A DNA stretch of 64,000 bases from Citrus sinensis (taxonomy: Eukaryota > Streptophyta > Magnoliopsida > Sapindales > Rutaceae), in the NCBI RefSeq assembly GCF_022201045.2, contig NC_068557.1, positions 26,823,501 to 26,887,500 of the forward strand. Reading direction: 5' to 3'. Position 1 is the first letter of the stretch; every line of letters starts with the position of its first letter. Below the pieces are notes generated by a model that saw only the letters and a program-made list of their open reading frames with translations, did not search any database and had not been told where the DNA came from. Of this stretch, positions 48,134 to 59,939 are shown in pieces. A program made the position numbers and the translations under genes.

Positions 48134-48521
48134 ATGGAAAACGGCAAGAAAAAGATGGAGATCAAGAAAATAGAAAATTCAAAGTCAAGAATGGTCACCT
48201 TCTCGAAGAGACGTCAACGTCTCTTCCAGAAAGCTCTTCATTACGCCACCTACACTAAGTCTCTTGTTGCTCTTCTCGTTATCTCACTCGCCGGCAAACC
48301 CTTCGTTCACGGTTTCCTCCCTCAGACACCGTCATAGACAATTACTTAAAACGACAGTGGAGAAAGTAGTAACGTGGGTGCAAGTGATGAAGGCATCTGA
48401 AAGTGTGGAGTGAGGAATGTGAAGAAAGTGTGGAGTGAGGAATGTGAAGAAAGTATTGGAGGAGGTGAGGGACGGAGCGATTAAGAGGGCAGAGGATAAA
48501 TTGATACACTCATTTGCAAAC
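48134..48521 (+). pseudogene. type I MADS-box pseudogene, copy B
   Basis: Same sequence as the copy A pseudogene (38688-39075), including the frameshift, the early stop and the 25-bp direct repeats, so the damage predates the last exchange between the two blocks. Confidence 0.75.
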
Positions 48522-48683
48522 TAAATTGATACAAATATTTTGTCTCCGGCAAGTCAGAGGCAGAGGATATGATTCACAAATTAATTCTAGTACAATACTC
48601 AGTGTCAGTGAGCATTTATTGAATCTCTGCTTAGTTTGCATTATTGTTTGCCTGTAATATTTGTCTCTTTAACAGCTCGCTGA

Positions 48684-51600
48684 CTACTTGGTGAGTTCCA
48701 GGTCCAACTTGAACTCCTCTCCAATGAGCAGTGATAGCTTTGAAATCTCTACTGTAAGAAATTGTGCATTACTGTTTACACTTGCCTTAATCACTGGGGA
48801 GTTCTTGATCAAATTTCTTCCTGTGCAAGTCTTCAACTTATACCCCTTGAATCTTTTAAACTTTTCCAGTCCTATAAAAGTCACTTTGTCTATAATCCAC
48901 TTCTGACCCAAAGCAAAATCTCCATTCAGAACCTCTGATCTAATATTAACATTACTTTTTATCATTTGGCTATAAAACCGCACGAAACTCCACTTGCCTG
49001 CCTCTTTCCCCATCTCCACTTCTTCTCCATCATCCAGGAAAACTTCGCCAGTGCTAGTTTCCTTGCTGCTGACAACTACTAAAAGATGGAATGGTGTCTT
49101 ACGTGCAGCTTTAGTTGTCAAGGCCTCTCCTTGCAAGGCCAAAATGTTACCTTCCCGAACATGTACGTTTATATGATCAGGTGGTGCGTCTAGTGTTATT
49201 TGCTTTCCCGAGTTTAGAGACACTGAATTTGAGTAGTTGAAAAGATCAAACCAGTTTCCACTGGGGAAGTATGCATCCACTGAAACTGCTCCTGACTTCA
49301 ATACAGGTGACACCATAACACCTTTGCCAATAAGAAATTGTGTATCTATTCTGTAAGTTTTTACATCTTGGGGAAATGAGAAGAACATTGGTCGTGCAAC
49401 GGCGGTCCCTTTCATATGTGCTTCATACATTAGTGTGTAAAAGTATGGGAGTAGCCTGTAGCGAAGCCCGAGCACTTTCCTGGCTGTTGCAGCAACCGTG
49501 TCCCAGAAGTAGAGTTCCTGCCGGATCGTACCAATAGCAGAGTGATCTCTTGCGAAGGGGTAAAAAGCCCCTAGCTGCATTTTGAAAATATTTTGACATT
49601 AGTTGCATAAACACTTCATAAGAAAACTAAATTAATAAAAATCTAATCTCACTGAAATGGCAATAGGACTGCTCATAGAAATGGTCTTTTTTGGTACATT
49701 TTCCGTTGTGTTTAGTGTCAGAATATAATACATTAGAATCTCTGAAAATCTAACATAGTTTTAGAGTCTTACTTGAATCCACCGTCGGCAGAGTTCTTCA
49801 GTTGTGTCACCAGAAAAGCCACAAATATCAGCTCCAACCATTGGGATTCCAAAGAGTCCAAAATTTAAGATGGACGGAATTGAGTACGCTAAATCATTCC
49901 ATGTGGCGGCATTATCTCCAGTCCAATGAGCTGTGTATTTTCCAGAGCCAACAAAAGTTGATCTGGAAAGTATAAATGGTCTTTTACCGTTAACATTGAT
50001 TAAAGCTGCATGAGTAGCTTTGGCTTCCAGGAGTCCATATAGGTTATGAGTATTGTATTCTGTAAGGTTTCTATAATGTAGAGCTGTTGCTGGAACAGTT
50101 TTATTGTTAATTGGGCGTCGTACTCCATTATTATTAATCTTGTAGGGAGGATCATCAAGGGTTGAATGTGGCGTGGGAAGGGATGTAATGAAATTAGATA
50201 ACTCATTCATATCAAGCCAAAGACCATCCATAGGAAGAATATCTCGAAACAATTGGATCTCACCTTTCCAAAAGGTTTCAGCAGCAGGATTTACAAAATC
50301 AGGATAGTAGACTTTTCCAGGCCAAACTTCTCCCAGGTAAGGGACACCGTCACGTTTTATAAAGATATCAGCCTTCAATCCTCTAATGAAGGTTCCGTAA
50401 GTCTCATTCACACTGATACCTGCAGGAAAGGCACAACAATACGTTTCATATTGTGACAAATGAGCTCTAATCCGGCTTATTGATCGACACGATAAATAAA
50501 CTGAAAAAATGTTTCTGCAGTAAGATAATTCATTTTCTATAACTACATACCAGGATCCAAGATGAGCACATATCTCTGTCCATTTTGATGGAGTGTATTT
50601 ACAAAATTTTGCATTGAGTTCACTGGAAAGTTGATGGGATCCAGAGTGAAATCCTTATATCCATCCATGTAATCAATATCTGTCCACATAACTTCAAGAG
50701 GGATGCCAGCTTTTGCATAGCCAGCAACCACAGCTTTAAGATCGGACACGTTTTCGTAACCATATCGACACTGATGAAATCCTGTGCATTAAGACAACGT
50801 GAAAATCAAATTGGGAAGAACGAAATAATTGGTCATGCCGTCACCTTTGGTTAACTGGAAACCTAGCTTAGAAGAGTTATACACCAAGAAAATAAATTTA
50901 TCTCAAGGCAGATAGAAGAATACTTCAGAATGAATAACTTATCAAAGCTAGTAAATCAAATTGTGGTGACTCTATATTTGATTTGTTAATAAGGTAACTA
51001 AGGCCTTAGTTTGGTAGTGAGGTGCCATAGTTTTTAAGTTATAATAATTGTGATTATGAAATAAAAATTAATAGTACGTAGTAAATAATCATTTTGACAA
51101 AAATAATAAAGATATTTTAGGTTTTTCATTATACAAGCGGCATATTAAATCAGCTTAACTTCTAAGCCACAACAGTTAATATGTACTAAATATTTTAGTG
51201 CCGTAACTTTTAACCTATAGTTACCCAACCACAATGACAGACAGGCCTAAGTAAAATAAGAAAGGATACTTTATATTTTCTTTTTCTCAAACTTACTCTA
51301 CAATGTATAACTCATGATGGTAAGTGGCCAACAAGTACAACCCGTATAGTATAATCTCAAACAAATGTATGGCAAAAATGAAGAAATTTTCGAATAATTT
51401 ACTCCAATCCATCGTATTGCAACATAGAGAATGATTAAATTGTGTATAAGTATTAGCGTAACTTATCAAAACAAAGTAAGCAGGTATTCACAGAAAAGAT
51501 ACCAAAGGACCAATATGGCATAGGGGCAGGCCGACCAATTAACTCTGTATATTGTTGTATGACTGAATCCGGCGAAGGTCCGGCAAAAAAATACAAATCA

Positions 51601-52617
51601 ATAATCCCTCCAGTAACCTTGTAACTAATCCTGTCACCAGTATAAACGACATCCATGCCATTGCTGTTAAGAAGCAGAACACCATGTGTTGTCCCATTGG
51701 GCGACCTCACATCAATATAAAAAGGATGAGAGCCATAGAGATTAACATCAACATTTGCTGAGGCCAAGTCAGCATTCCACAAAGTTAGAGTGTCATTGGG
51801 AGTCAACTTGAATGATTTCTTTGTGTGCTCTCCAATTCCATACAGATGAGACCTTTCTATTGGTAATGCTGAAGAGAGTTGAATGTATTGATCCTTAAAC
51901 ACCAAGAAAGTGTCAGAGTGTGAGGTTTCAGGTGATGTGTCGAAAAGAATGTCGCCGGAGGATCGCCGTTTGACCGAGAAGCCAAATGGGGTGGTGTGGA
52001 GGGTGAAGACTAAGTCTGAGGTGGGGTCGGAGAGGAAGTGGTTTCCCGGCCCTGTTTGGTGGTTTACCGGTGAGTTTAGTCTGTTTTCCGGCAGCCAGCA
52101 GTGAGTGCAATAGGATTGGCGGGGGATGCTTTCCTGCGGGATTTCCCATCTTTGTTTTTTGGAATCTGTTATTCGAACTCTCAAACGGTCTTTTGTCTCA
52201 AAGCTGAAGGGAAACAGAGCATAATCAGATCAATCAATCTTAGAGTCACAAACCAAAAATCATCAAAAATCACTAGCTTATCGAATTTAGAACTTGAAAC
52301 AAGTCTTTCTCGCTGACTGCTTAGTCCAACAGTCAGTGAACAATACATAAAAGCAAGGAACAATTAAGTTGTAAATTTTAAAACCTGGCAAAAAGATTGA
52401 GGCTCTGAATATCAGGTCCGTAAACAGAGGAGGACCTGATGAGGCCAAGTCCAGCAGTCAACGACTTCAGTGAGGAGTCAACAGCGACTGATCGAACAGA
52501 GTAGCCATACCCAACTGATTCTTTATCTGCAGCTACAAACATGCAACAGAGAAATAAAAGTAATAATGAAAGATGTCGATGATGAGAAGAAGCAGCAGTT
52601 TTTTCTGTTTGCTTCAT
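48684..52617 (-). CDS. GH31 alpha-glucosidase, copy B
   Basis: Predicted 900-aa protein from five minus-strand exons: 52617-52385, 52203-51503, 50781-50551, 50419-49773, 49574-48684. Same gene structure as copy A, with catalytic DGLWLDMNE and HWTGDN intact, so probably active. From about residue 37 on the two proteins seem to differ at one place only (EIIPRQ in A, ESIPRQ in B). The signal peptide region differs more: B has [20 protein letters not shown], lacks the 18-bp repeat of copy A and has [13 protein letters not shown] where A has [13 protein letters not shown]. The proximal promoter is different (a MULE at 52727-53881), so the two paralogs may be expressed differently. Confidence 0.95.
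51002..51247. mobile_element. Tourist-like MITE in alpha-glucosidase copy B intron
   Basis: Identical in position and, as far as I can read, in sequence to the MITE at 41556-41801, with TAA on both sides. It was in the intron before the two copies were duplicated or homogenised. Confidence 0.75.
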
Positions 52618-52726
52618 TTTTTCTAAGATGATAGAGTCCACTCAGCCCCACGTTTACTGTTCACACTTTGAGCTAGTGGACCTCAAGGACAAGCACTCAA
52701 GCAGTATCTTGCAATGGCCAATTATA

Positions 52727-53881
52727 GGAAAATGAGAAACGCACCACGCTTAGCACCACAATTAGCACAAAATGGTTCGTTTTGTGCTAACTATAATAGA
52801 AAATACTGTGCTTCAAAACTAACACACTCTCCTCACACACTCGCCAAACGGATCGTGGGATTGCTCTCTCCTTCGGTTTTCTCTCTTTCTCTCTCGAGCG
52901 TGGGTCTCTATTCTTAGCCGCTCTGCTGGAAGTAGAACAGGAGAAAGAGATGCAAAGCATTGCCTTGGTTCCGATAGAGGTGGAACAGAGCTTGGTTCTG
53001 GTTCCAGCACTCGGTGAAGATGAACATGCAGGTGGCTCGCCCTTGGTTCAGATGAATGAGATGGCTTAAGGGTCTCTCTCTCCGTGGGTCTCTCTTCGGC
53101 TGTGGCTCTCTTTCTCACCGTGGGTTTCTCTCATCCGGCCTCACGCGCATCTCGCTGCTCTCTCCTTCGGCTTTCTCTTGTCGTGGGTCTCTCTCACGCA
53201 TCTCGTTGGGTAATCAATTCGTGGAGGTAATTGGTTTAATTTGCTGCTGGAAATTGTTATCACAAATTGTTGTTGGAAGTTATCTGCTGTTAAAATTTGC
53301 TGCTGGAAATTGTTAAATTTTGTTGATATATAGTTCGGATAGGTTGATTTGGGATTGATGAGTTGCTGATTTTGGTATGAGTTGTTGTTGGAATTTAATC
53401 TGCTGTTAAAACTTGCTGCTAGAAATTGTTAAATTCTGTTGATATATAGTTCGGATAGGTTGATTTGGGATTGATGAGTTGCTGATTTTGGTATGAGTTG
53501 TTGTTGGAATTTTATCTGCTGTTAAAACTTGCTGCTGGAAATTGTTAAATTCTGTTGATATATAGTTCAGATAGGTTGATTTGGGTTGCATATTTGGTAG
53601 TCTGAGGGGCTAATTGAGATGGCTTTGTGCTGGAAATTAGATGATAAAAGAATTATTATAACTTTGTGCTAGGAATTGCCATTATGTGTTGCGGTCCAGT
53701 GAGATGAGTGTGTGTAGTTTGTGTTTGCGTTTGCGTTTCAGAAACTCGAGCGCGTGTGTGGTCTGCGTTTGAGCAAGATGAGTCTGCGTTTTTAAGCTAC
53801 AGTTAAATCTTTTATAGTTAGCACAAAACGAACCGTTTTGTGCTAACTGTAGTGCTTATTGGTGTGAGAATATCGGTGCTG
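52727..53881. mobile_element. Mutator-like non-autonomous element in the promoter of alpha-glucosidase B
   Basis: Flanked by a perfect 9-bp duplication CCAATTATA (52718-52726 and 53882-53890). Subterminal arms are inverted: TTAGCACAAAATGGTTCG at left and TTAGCACAAAACGGTTCG on the other strand at right, each arm being palindromic (it reads on to TTTTGTGCTAA). The outermost 20 bases match poorly. The 1155-bp interior has a CT-rich part with CTCTCTC and GTGGGTCTC repeats (52860-53210) and a 116-bp tandem repeat (53282-53590). No transposase. Copy A has the empty site GGCCAATTATAACTC near 43280. Confidence 0.82.
53282..53600. repeat. 116-bp tandem repeat, about 2.7 copies
   Basis: ATCTGCTGTTAAAA starts at 53282, 53398 and 53514, a constant period of 116. 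Copies share GTTGATATATAGTTC and GATTGATGAGTTGCTG. It lies inside the Mutator-like element. Confidence 0.88.
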
Positions 53882-54038
53882 CCAATTATATAACTCTTGT
53901 CTCTTATTTTATCTTTTATAATTTACCCAGATAGCCAAATAGCGACGAAGCAAAGTTGACTAAAAGTCATTGAATATTCTTTTTTAGTGTTTGTAAAACC
54001 AATCAAGTAATCCAATTTTTACAATCTCTCAACTCATT

Positions 54039-54178
54039 TGAGCTTGTCCGGCTTGCTGCTCTCCACAAGTAAGCATTGTTATTTATATATGCATCTTTAT
54101 ATCGGCAAATGACTCAAATTTTTTTTTTTTAAAGAATTTAATGATTGCCTTTCGAATATATCCCGGAAATTTTGGCCA
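54039..54178 (+). pseudogene. fragment of the GT32-like glycosyltransferase gene (exon 2 end plus intron 2)
   Basis: GAGCTTGTCCGGCTTGCTGC through to GGAAATTTTGGC matches 19713-19853: the last 30 bases of exon 2 (SELVRLAALYK), the GTAAG donor and about 110 bases of intron 2, with roughly 85 percent identity. It lies just past the edge of duplicated block B. Only this short piece is present, so it has no coding ability. Confidence 0.85.
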
Positions 54179-55090
54179 TTGCAAAAACTCTATATTAATT
54201 GTTTTGATTTTTTGAATTTGAAACACTGGTGCTAGAAAATTATGATCTTCAGACTTCAGCAGCAATTCCTATATCTCTAATTTATTTCGTAATTTAAATG
54301 ATTTCTCAAAATTCTAAGAATTTTTAGTATTCTATGTACATATATCTAGTTTCTACATATTTAAATTCATAATTTTTGGCTTTATATAAAAATCATAAAA
54401 AAGATCATAGAGTTGGACTGCTGCAATCTTAGAAATTGTCTTGCAGAATTGCAGGGGTTGATATTTAAGTTCATGAATAAATGCCTTACAAATTTTAATT
54501 CAGATTCCCTATTGTCTCCTCTGATCATCAAAATTTGAATCACTATTTTTAAACATGCATAACTAAAGTAATGAATTTTCGAATCAGTAGTCCTATGTTC
54601 ATATTGTCACTGGACAATTTTGATTATTTTTTTTTTTGGTGGAAAATAAGTTTTCAGAGATGTTTGTGAACTCTGATTAATCTTGTTAAATTTTATATTG
54701 AATGCCAACATGTGCACAGTAGCTTTTTGTAATATATGTGATTTTTACGATATAGTTATATCTTATTAGAAATCAGCTCTTGTAAGATAGTCTAGTGTAG
54801 TTTAGTGAATTGATATGCTTGAGTAAATGGTTTAAGGATTTTTGGGTTTTCTTATCAAAGTCATAATCGAATAGAATGTTGATAAATATCTTATCTTGAT
54901 AATTATAGGCCAAAAGTGAGCTCATGTGATTGGGGTTATTATTGATTGCTTCGAATCAAGGTAAGTGAAGTTATGCATAATGTTGAATATAGTTATATAT
55001 GTAAATATCTAGGAAAATAATAATATTGTTAATATGGATTGACATTATATGGTTTTGGAGTTATTCTACTCTTATAACTTATGATAATAA
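54179..55090. other. AT-rich intergenic DNA
   Basis: No gene, RNA or repeat recognised between the glycosyltransferase fragment and the retroelement that begins near 55095. Confidence 0.5.
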
Positions 55091-55094
55091 ATTA

Positions 55095-58000
55095 TGTTGA
55101 TGCGAGATTCTGGTTGTCCTCGTTCTACGACCAGGGTTCTGCTCGATCAACTTCACCACGACCAGGATCTCTCCTCGTAAAGCTTCTTCTCCAGAGGTTC
55201 CTGCGCACACAGACAGGTCAGAGTACGCCGGTTGTTTTCCCGGCGCAAACCCTCCGACGCTCAAGTCAGAAATAGCGGTTCTGTGAATGTTTGCCACGAA
55301 TCTTATGGCTTCTTTTTAATCTCAGTTCTCGGAACTTTCTTTTCTTAGTTCTAATAGCAAAAAGTCTAACCCTTTTACCTTCGCTGGCTACCTTTTTATA
55401 GGCTTCCTCTGAATCCCAGTTTTCCGCAGTCTACGCCCGTTATCCTCCCACCTCTCGAACATGGATTCCCCATTTCCGTAGTCGTGGGTGGTTGCGTGGC
55501 CTTCGTGCCTAGATTCTCGGGCTGGAGAGCATGCCTCGCCAACTGTCGTTGACCGGGTCTCCTCGAATCAACCCTTAGCAAGAATACAGCAGGAATGACT
55601 TTATGCTTCTTACAGGAAATTGGCCTCGCGGATGACGTGCTCGTGGATGAGCAGGATATTCCTGCCCCTGTTCCCCTGCTACCTGGCTCTTACAGGACAC
55701 ACCTGCTCGCAGACTTCTGCCACCAAACATCTGCTCATCACGTCTGGTCTCGTCGGAGTATTTCCCTCAAACACCGGTCCCCCAGTTTCTGGTGTTGGGT
55801 AATGTAATGGACCAATAGTAGAAACTTAGCGGTTCTTGGTCGCGTGGGACTGGAAAAGGCTGTCAAGAGTCGTGTCGCATTTAATTGCGGATTAGGTGAT
55901 GTGGCAGAGATCCACCCCTCCATTTTGAATTTCAAACCGACGGTTACGAGACCCTCAGGATTCGATGCTGTTAAATGCTGGCTATCCAAGGGTTTTTCTT
56001 CCAATAAGGTAACCCAAAACCTCTCGAAGGGAAATTAGCCATTTCCACCGTCTCTGTCCATGTCTTTCCGGCGAAGAAGTTTCGGCATAAAAGCCCCCAT
56101 CATTGCCTTTCTCCGACTGAAACAGTACTTCAGGTATTACTTCTTTTTCCTCGGTCTTGGATAGTTTGTAGAAAACTTCTTTTTTCTTTGTTTTGCTTGG
56201 GGTAGTAGTTGGTGGTGGTGTTTTGGTTATTACCTAGGGAATGTCGAAGGGTAGGGAGAAAGTCGTTGAGATTGATGACGACGAACTAGGTTTCTTGCCT
56301 GGTCTGCTCACTGATCCTGCTTTTGACCCCGGGATCCCCTTAGAACCCATTAGGTTTAGTGTCGGGACTAGTGCTAGGAGGATGTCCCCCCAAACAACCT
56401 CCACGACCGGAAACAATGGTGAGGAGGGACCTTCTGGCTCTGAGGACACCTTAAGTGAGAATGAAGAAGGTGACTCTGGTGAGGTGTCTCCATCTGGAAC
56501 ACCACGACCAGAAGAACGGGCTACAGTAGGAGGTAGAGCCTTGTCGCGTGATTATGCCATTGATTACATGACGTGCACGACCTCGTTTGACGAGCTCAGT
56601 GACCTCCGGCTTAGGTATAGCATTCCTGGTGAGATACCTCTCAAGGTCCCAGGAAAGAAGGATACTCCTAACCGGCCTCCTAGGGGATACGTTACCCTGT
56701 ATCTGGATAGCTTTAAGTATGGGCTGAGGTGTCCCGTGCAACCTTACTTTGCCCGGATACTTAACGGGCTGAATCTATCTCCTGGTCAGCTGAACCCAAA
56801 CGGTTGGAGAGTACTTTCTGGTCTGTTCATATTGTGGGACAGATGTTGCCAAAGCGAGCCCACAGTTGATGAGGTGAAGCACCTGTACCAGCTAAAGAGC
56901 AGCCCCAAAGATGCCGGCTAGTACTACTTTCAATCTAGTACCAAGACCAGGAAACCCATAACCGACCTCCCTACTGGTGGTGGTGGGAATTGGAAGAGGA
57001 AATTCTTTTTTGCTGGGGGTCCTTGGGGTCAAGTTGCACAAATAGACGGGAAGGATTATCGCGTCCCACCCCGTTTCACGGTCCCAGGTTGCCTGCTCGC
57101 TTTAGATGTCTTGTATCCGTAATTATTCTCGCTTTGTTGGTTTGTCTCTAACCAAGTGTATGTTTGTGTTGTAGTTTCTTGGGGTGTTCATTTCTCGCTC
57201 AAACCTGACCAGCTCAAACGGGTCGAGGCTGTGCTAGCCAATTCCTGCTCGAGCCAGGAGCTGATAACTACATACAACTTGCTCGAGTCTCGCTTGATAC
57301 TCCCTGATCATAAGATGGAGGATGCTGTAATTGGGGCTCTGAACATGAAACGTTCTCGACCTCAAACCACGAAGAGGGACCAGAATAAGGACGCCCCTAC
57401 TGCAAAGCGGGCCAACATCGTGCAGCAAGTCTCTCCCTTGAAGACTTTACCTCCTGCTCCTGCCAAAGTCGGGGAAACTAGTGGAGCAGCCATAGATCCT
57501 GCTTCCTCTTCTCCTCCTGTCGGGCATCGATCTCGCTTACCTGACAGCCGAGCAGAACACTTGGTCCCCTATCTCAATGAGTCATCTAAACTCGTGAGCA
57601 AGAAGGACCTGGAGGACTTTGATGGCTGCACCCTGGGCGAGCTAGTGGGAGCCATGCAGTATAGCTCTTTCCATCTCAGCTGCATGACCACCTACTATAA
57701 GGCCAAGGTTGGCCGTTACGACAGGAAGATGAAGGAGGACATTCAATCAGCGATAACCAGAGCTGACGCCGTCGAGAAGAAAGCAGGAGAGCTGAATGTC
57801 GAGAACCTGAAGCTGATAGAGCAAGAATCTCTTGCTCAAGCAAAAGCCATTACCCTCGAGGAGGAGCTGACCAAGGTCAAAGAGGATCTTCAAAGGCAGA
57901 AGGCAATGTATGAGGCTCAGCTCGAATCTCTCCGCGATTCCCATCGAGCTCAGATCGAGAACTTGGAGAAGGAGGCCGACAACCAGTACGACCAGGGACT

Positions 58001-58205
58001 TCGGCATTCCTATCGTTGCATCATGGCCGTCCTCGGGAAGCAGCATCCTGATCTAAAGATGGACGACCTTGCAGCTGGTGTCGCCCAACATATGGACGAG
58101 GAGGCTGCAAAGGAGGATGCCGAAGGGGTAGACGCAATCGTGATTGAGGAGGAAAACTCTCCTCCTCATGTAGACCCTGCTGACGTTGGCGAGGCGAGTG
58201 TTGAG
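55095..58205 (+). mobile_element. LTR-retroelement-like unit with Transposase_28-type gag, interrupted by an Athila insertion
   Basis: GC-richer than its surroundings. A TATA-like box (CTTTTTATAGGC, near 55390) in a noncoding left part, starting near TGTTGATGCGAG, suggests an LTR, but I cannot place its right edge or a primer site. The coding part follows at 56241-58211. The unit is cut at 58205 by the LTR of another element, and its continuation is not in the window. The family is known as putative gypsy-type transposon (Pfam Transposase_28, PF04195), often non-autonomous. Confidence 0.6.
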
Positions 58206-58211
58206 TGTTAG
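56241..58211 (+). pseudogene. Transposase_28-like gag gene with in-frame stop
   Basis: First exon from ATG 56241: an acidic, Ser-rich N-terminus, then the Transposase_28 core (DYMTCTTSFDELSDLRLRYS, PRGYVTLYLDSFKYGLRCPV, LNPNGWRVLSGLFILWDRCC). A TAG at 56919-56921 interrupts the frame, which otherwise stays open (YYFQSSTKTRKP, WKRKFFFAGGPWG) to about 57087. An intron is likely at 57088-57174 (ends GTTGTAG), after which FLGVHFSLKPDQLKRVEAVL and a coiled-coil region (57720-58000, Glu/Lys/Ala-rich) follow. The last two codons, TGT TAG at 58206-58211, come from an inserted LTR. The element is probably inactive. Confidence 0.65.
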
Positions 58212-59558
58212 AAAATGCATATTTATAAAGGAGAAAACCGTCATTTTACATTTCAAGTCTTACTAACAACCCTTACTTTTATGTATTTAACCTTCTTGTG
58301 ATTTAATTACATGTGTTTTATTTTAATTAAGTATTTTATGTATTTTAGGGGCATTATAGTCATTTCACAATAAAGGAGAGATCAGACGGCAAAACGGACA
58401 TCACTTTTGAACTCAGGACGGTCGAAAACCTTAGGAGGAGCATAAAAGGAAAAATGGCACTATTCATATGTACGGTACTATTCACGTGTACGGTACTAAC
58501 TACGTTACTGTTCACAACACTGTTCACATAGACGGATCGATGACGTGGCATTGACCGATGATGTGGCATTGACTGATGAGGTGTCACGATCCTGTTGGGC
58601 TAAAATTCTTATGTACTGTTGATGGTGACGTGGCAGCATATCAGTGGATGAAAAATCTCGCGTACGGTACATGCATCACACAGGATTATTTTCAACCAAA
58701 CCGCGTTACTGTTCATCCGAGTCAAACCGTGTTACTGTTCATCCGCGTGGTCAAACCGTGGACTGTTGACTGATGACGTGGCGCAATCCTGAGCGTCCAA
58801 ACTGTTTTTAATCCGATGACTATGATTTACTCCATGTATCTATAAAAAGGGGGTCTCCCCCCCCTAATTGGATATCTCTGAATCCATTTTTGGGATCCAT
58901 TTTCTGTAATTCCCTCTCCATCTTGTATTTTCTTTGTATTTTAATAAATTCCCATTTTGCCCCTAGTTCAATTATGAGTAGCTAATTTCCTTTCAAGCTT
59001 GGGTTGAAGGTGAAGTCTCAACATGTGTCATGGGCTTTATTTGGTAAATTTATTTTCTTTTCCCCTCTAGTTTTTGTGGATGATTTGACTTCTCGTCGAC
59101 AAATAATACTGATCTTGTCTAGATACCGCCTTGGTTACACCGGTTCTCTAGTATAAGGTTATTATTATTTGGCACGATAAGCCCTTAGCACCATATTGAT
59201 TAGAGCGTGGTTCATGAGGTGTGGATTCCCCCGTCATGATTTAATTGGCATTAATACGGATTATTTAGCCCATGATGCATGTTGATACGGATCCAGATAC
59301 CCAAGTACGTCATTTCAATAGATTTCGCTTCAACTTATTCTCGCCATTGCAATTCCAATTTTAGAATTTATTATTGCAATTTCAATTCCAATTTTAGGAT
59401 AACTTAAATCACTTCCACCATAATTCCAACCACCCATTTTGCAAAATTAATTCTATACACAATTAAAATCCTCCTCCTCGTGGGATCGACACTCGTCACC
59501 ATTGATCTATACTACAATAGATTCGTGCGCTTGCGAGTACATTAAAATTTGCACAACA
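58206..59558 (+). repeat. 5' long terminal repeat of the Athila-type element
   Basis: Starts TGTTAGAAAATGC and ends GCACAACA, so it has TG...CA ends; length 1353 bp. A TATA box (TATAAAAAGG, 58841-58850) and a downstream AATAAA (58943-58948) lie at the expected U3/R positions. Repeated tracts of ACGTGGCA, ACTGTTCAC and GTCAAACCG occur in U3 (58460-58790). Confidence 0.82.
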
Positions 59559-59564
59559 AGTTTT

Positions 59565-59582
59565 TGGCGCCGTTGCCGGGGA
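59565..59582 (+). other. tRNA-Asp primer-binding site
   Basis: TGGCGCCGTTGCCGGGGA is the complement of the 3' end of plant tRNA-Asp(GTC) with CCA. It lies six bases after the LTR end. It primes minus-strand DNA synthesis in Athila/Tat-type elements. Confidence 0.92.
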
Positions 59583-59939
59583 GGTAAGTAATTTTAATTC
59601 ATAGAATTAATTTTTGTGATTAATTTCTTTTATTTGTTTTCTTGTATTTTTTTTAATTATTAAAAAAGAAAAAAAAAGTAAATCTACATTTAAAGGTTAG
59701 TATTTCTTTTTTTTTTCTCTTCTTTAAAATTCTGTAATTTAATTTTCAATTTATTTTTTCTTTGTAATTTTTGTTTATTTTATTAATTTAATTTTTAGTT
59801 AATTTATTTCACGTATTTGTTTTTGTGTATTTTTATAGAAAAGTTGTAATAGCGCAATAAGGTTAGTATCGTAATTTCTCCCTCTTCTTTATTTTTATTT
59901 GTTTTGTTCCCATCTTTATTTTTATTTTATTTGTTTTGC
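59583..59939 (+). other. untranslated leader of the Athila-type element
   Basis: Very T-rich leader between the primer site and the gag start, with no coding content. Confidence 0.6.
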
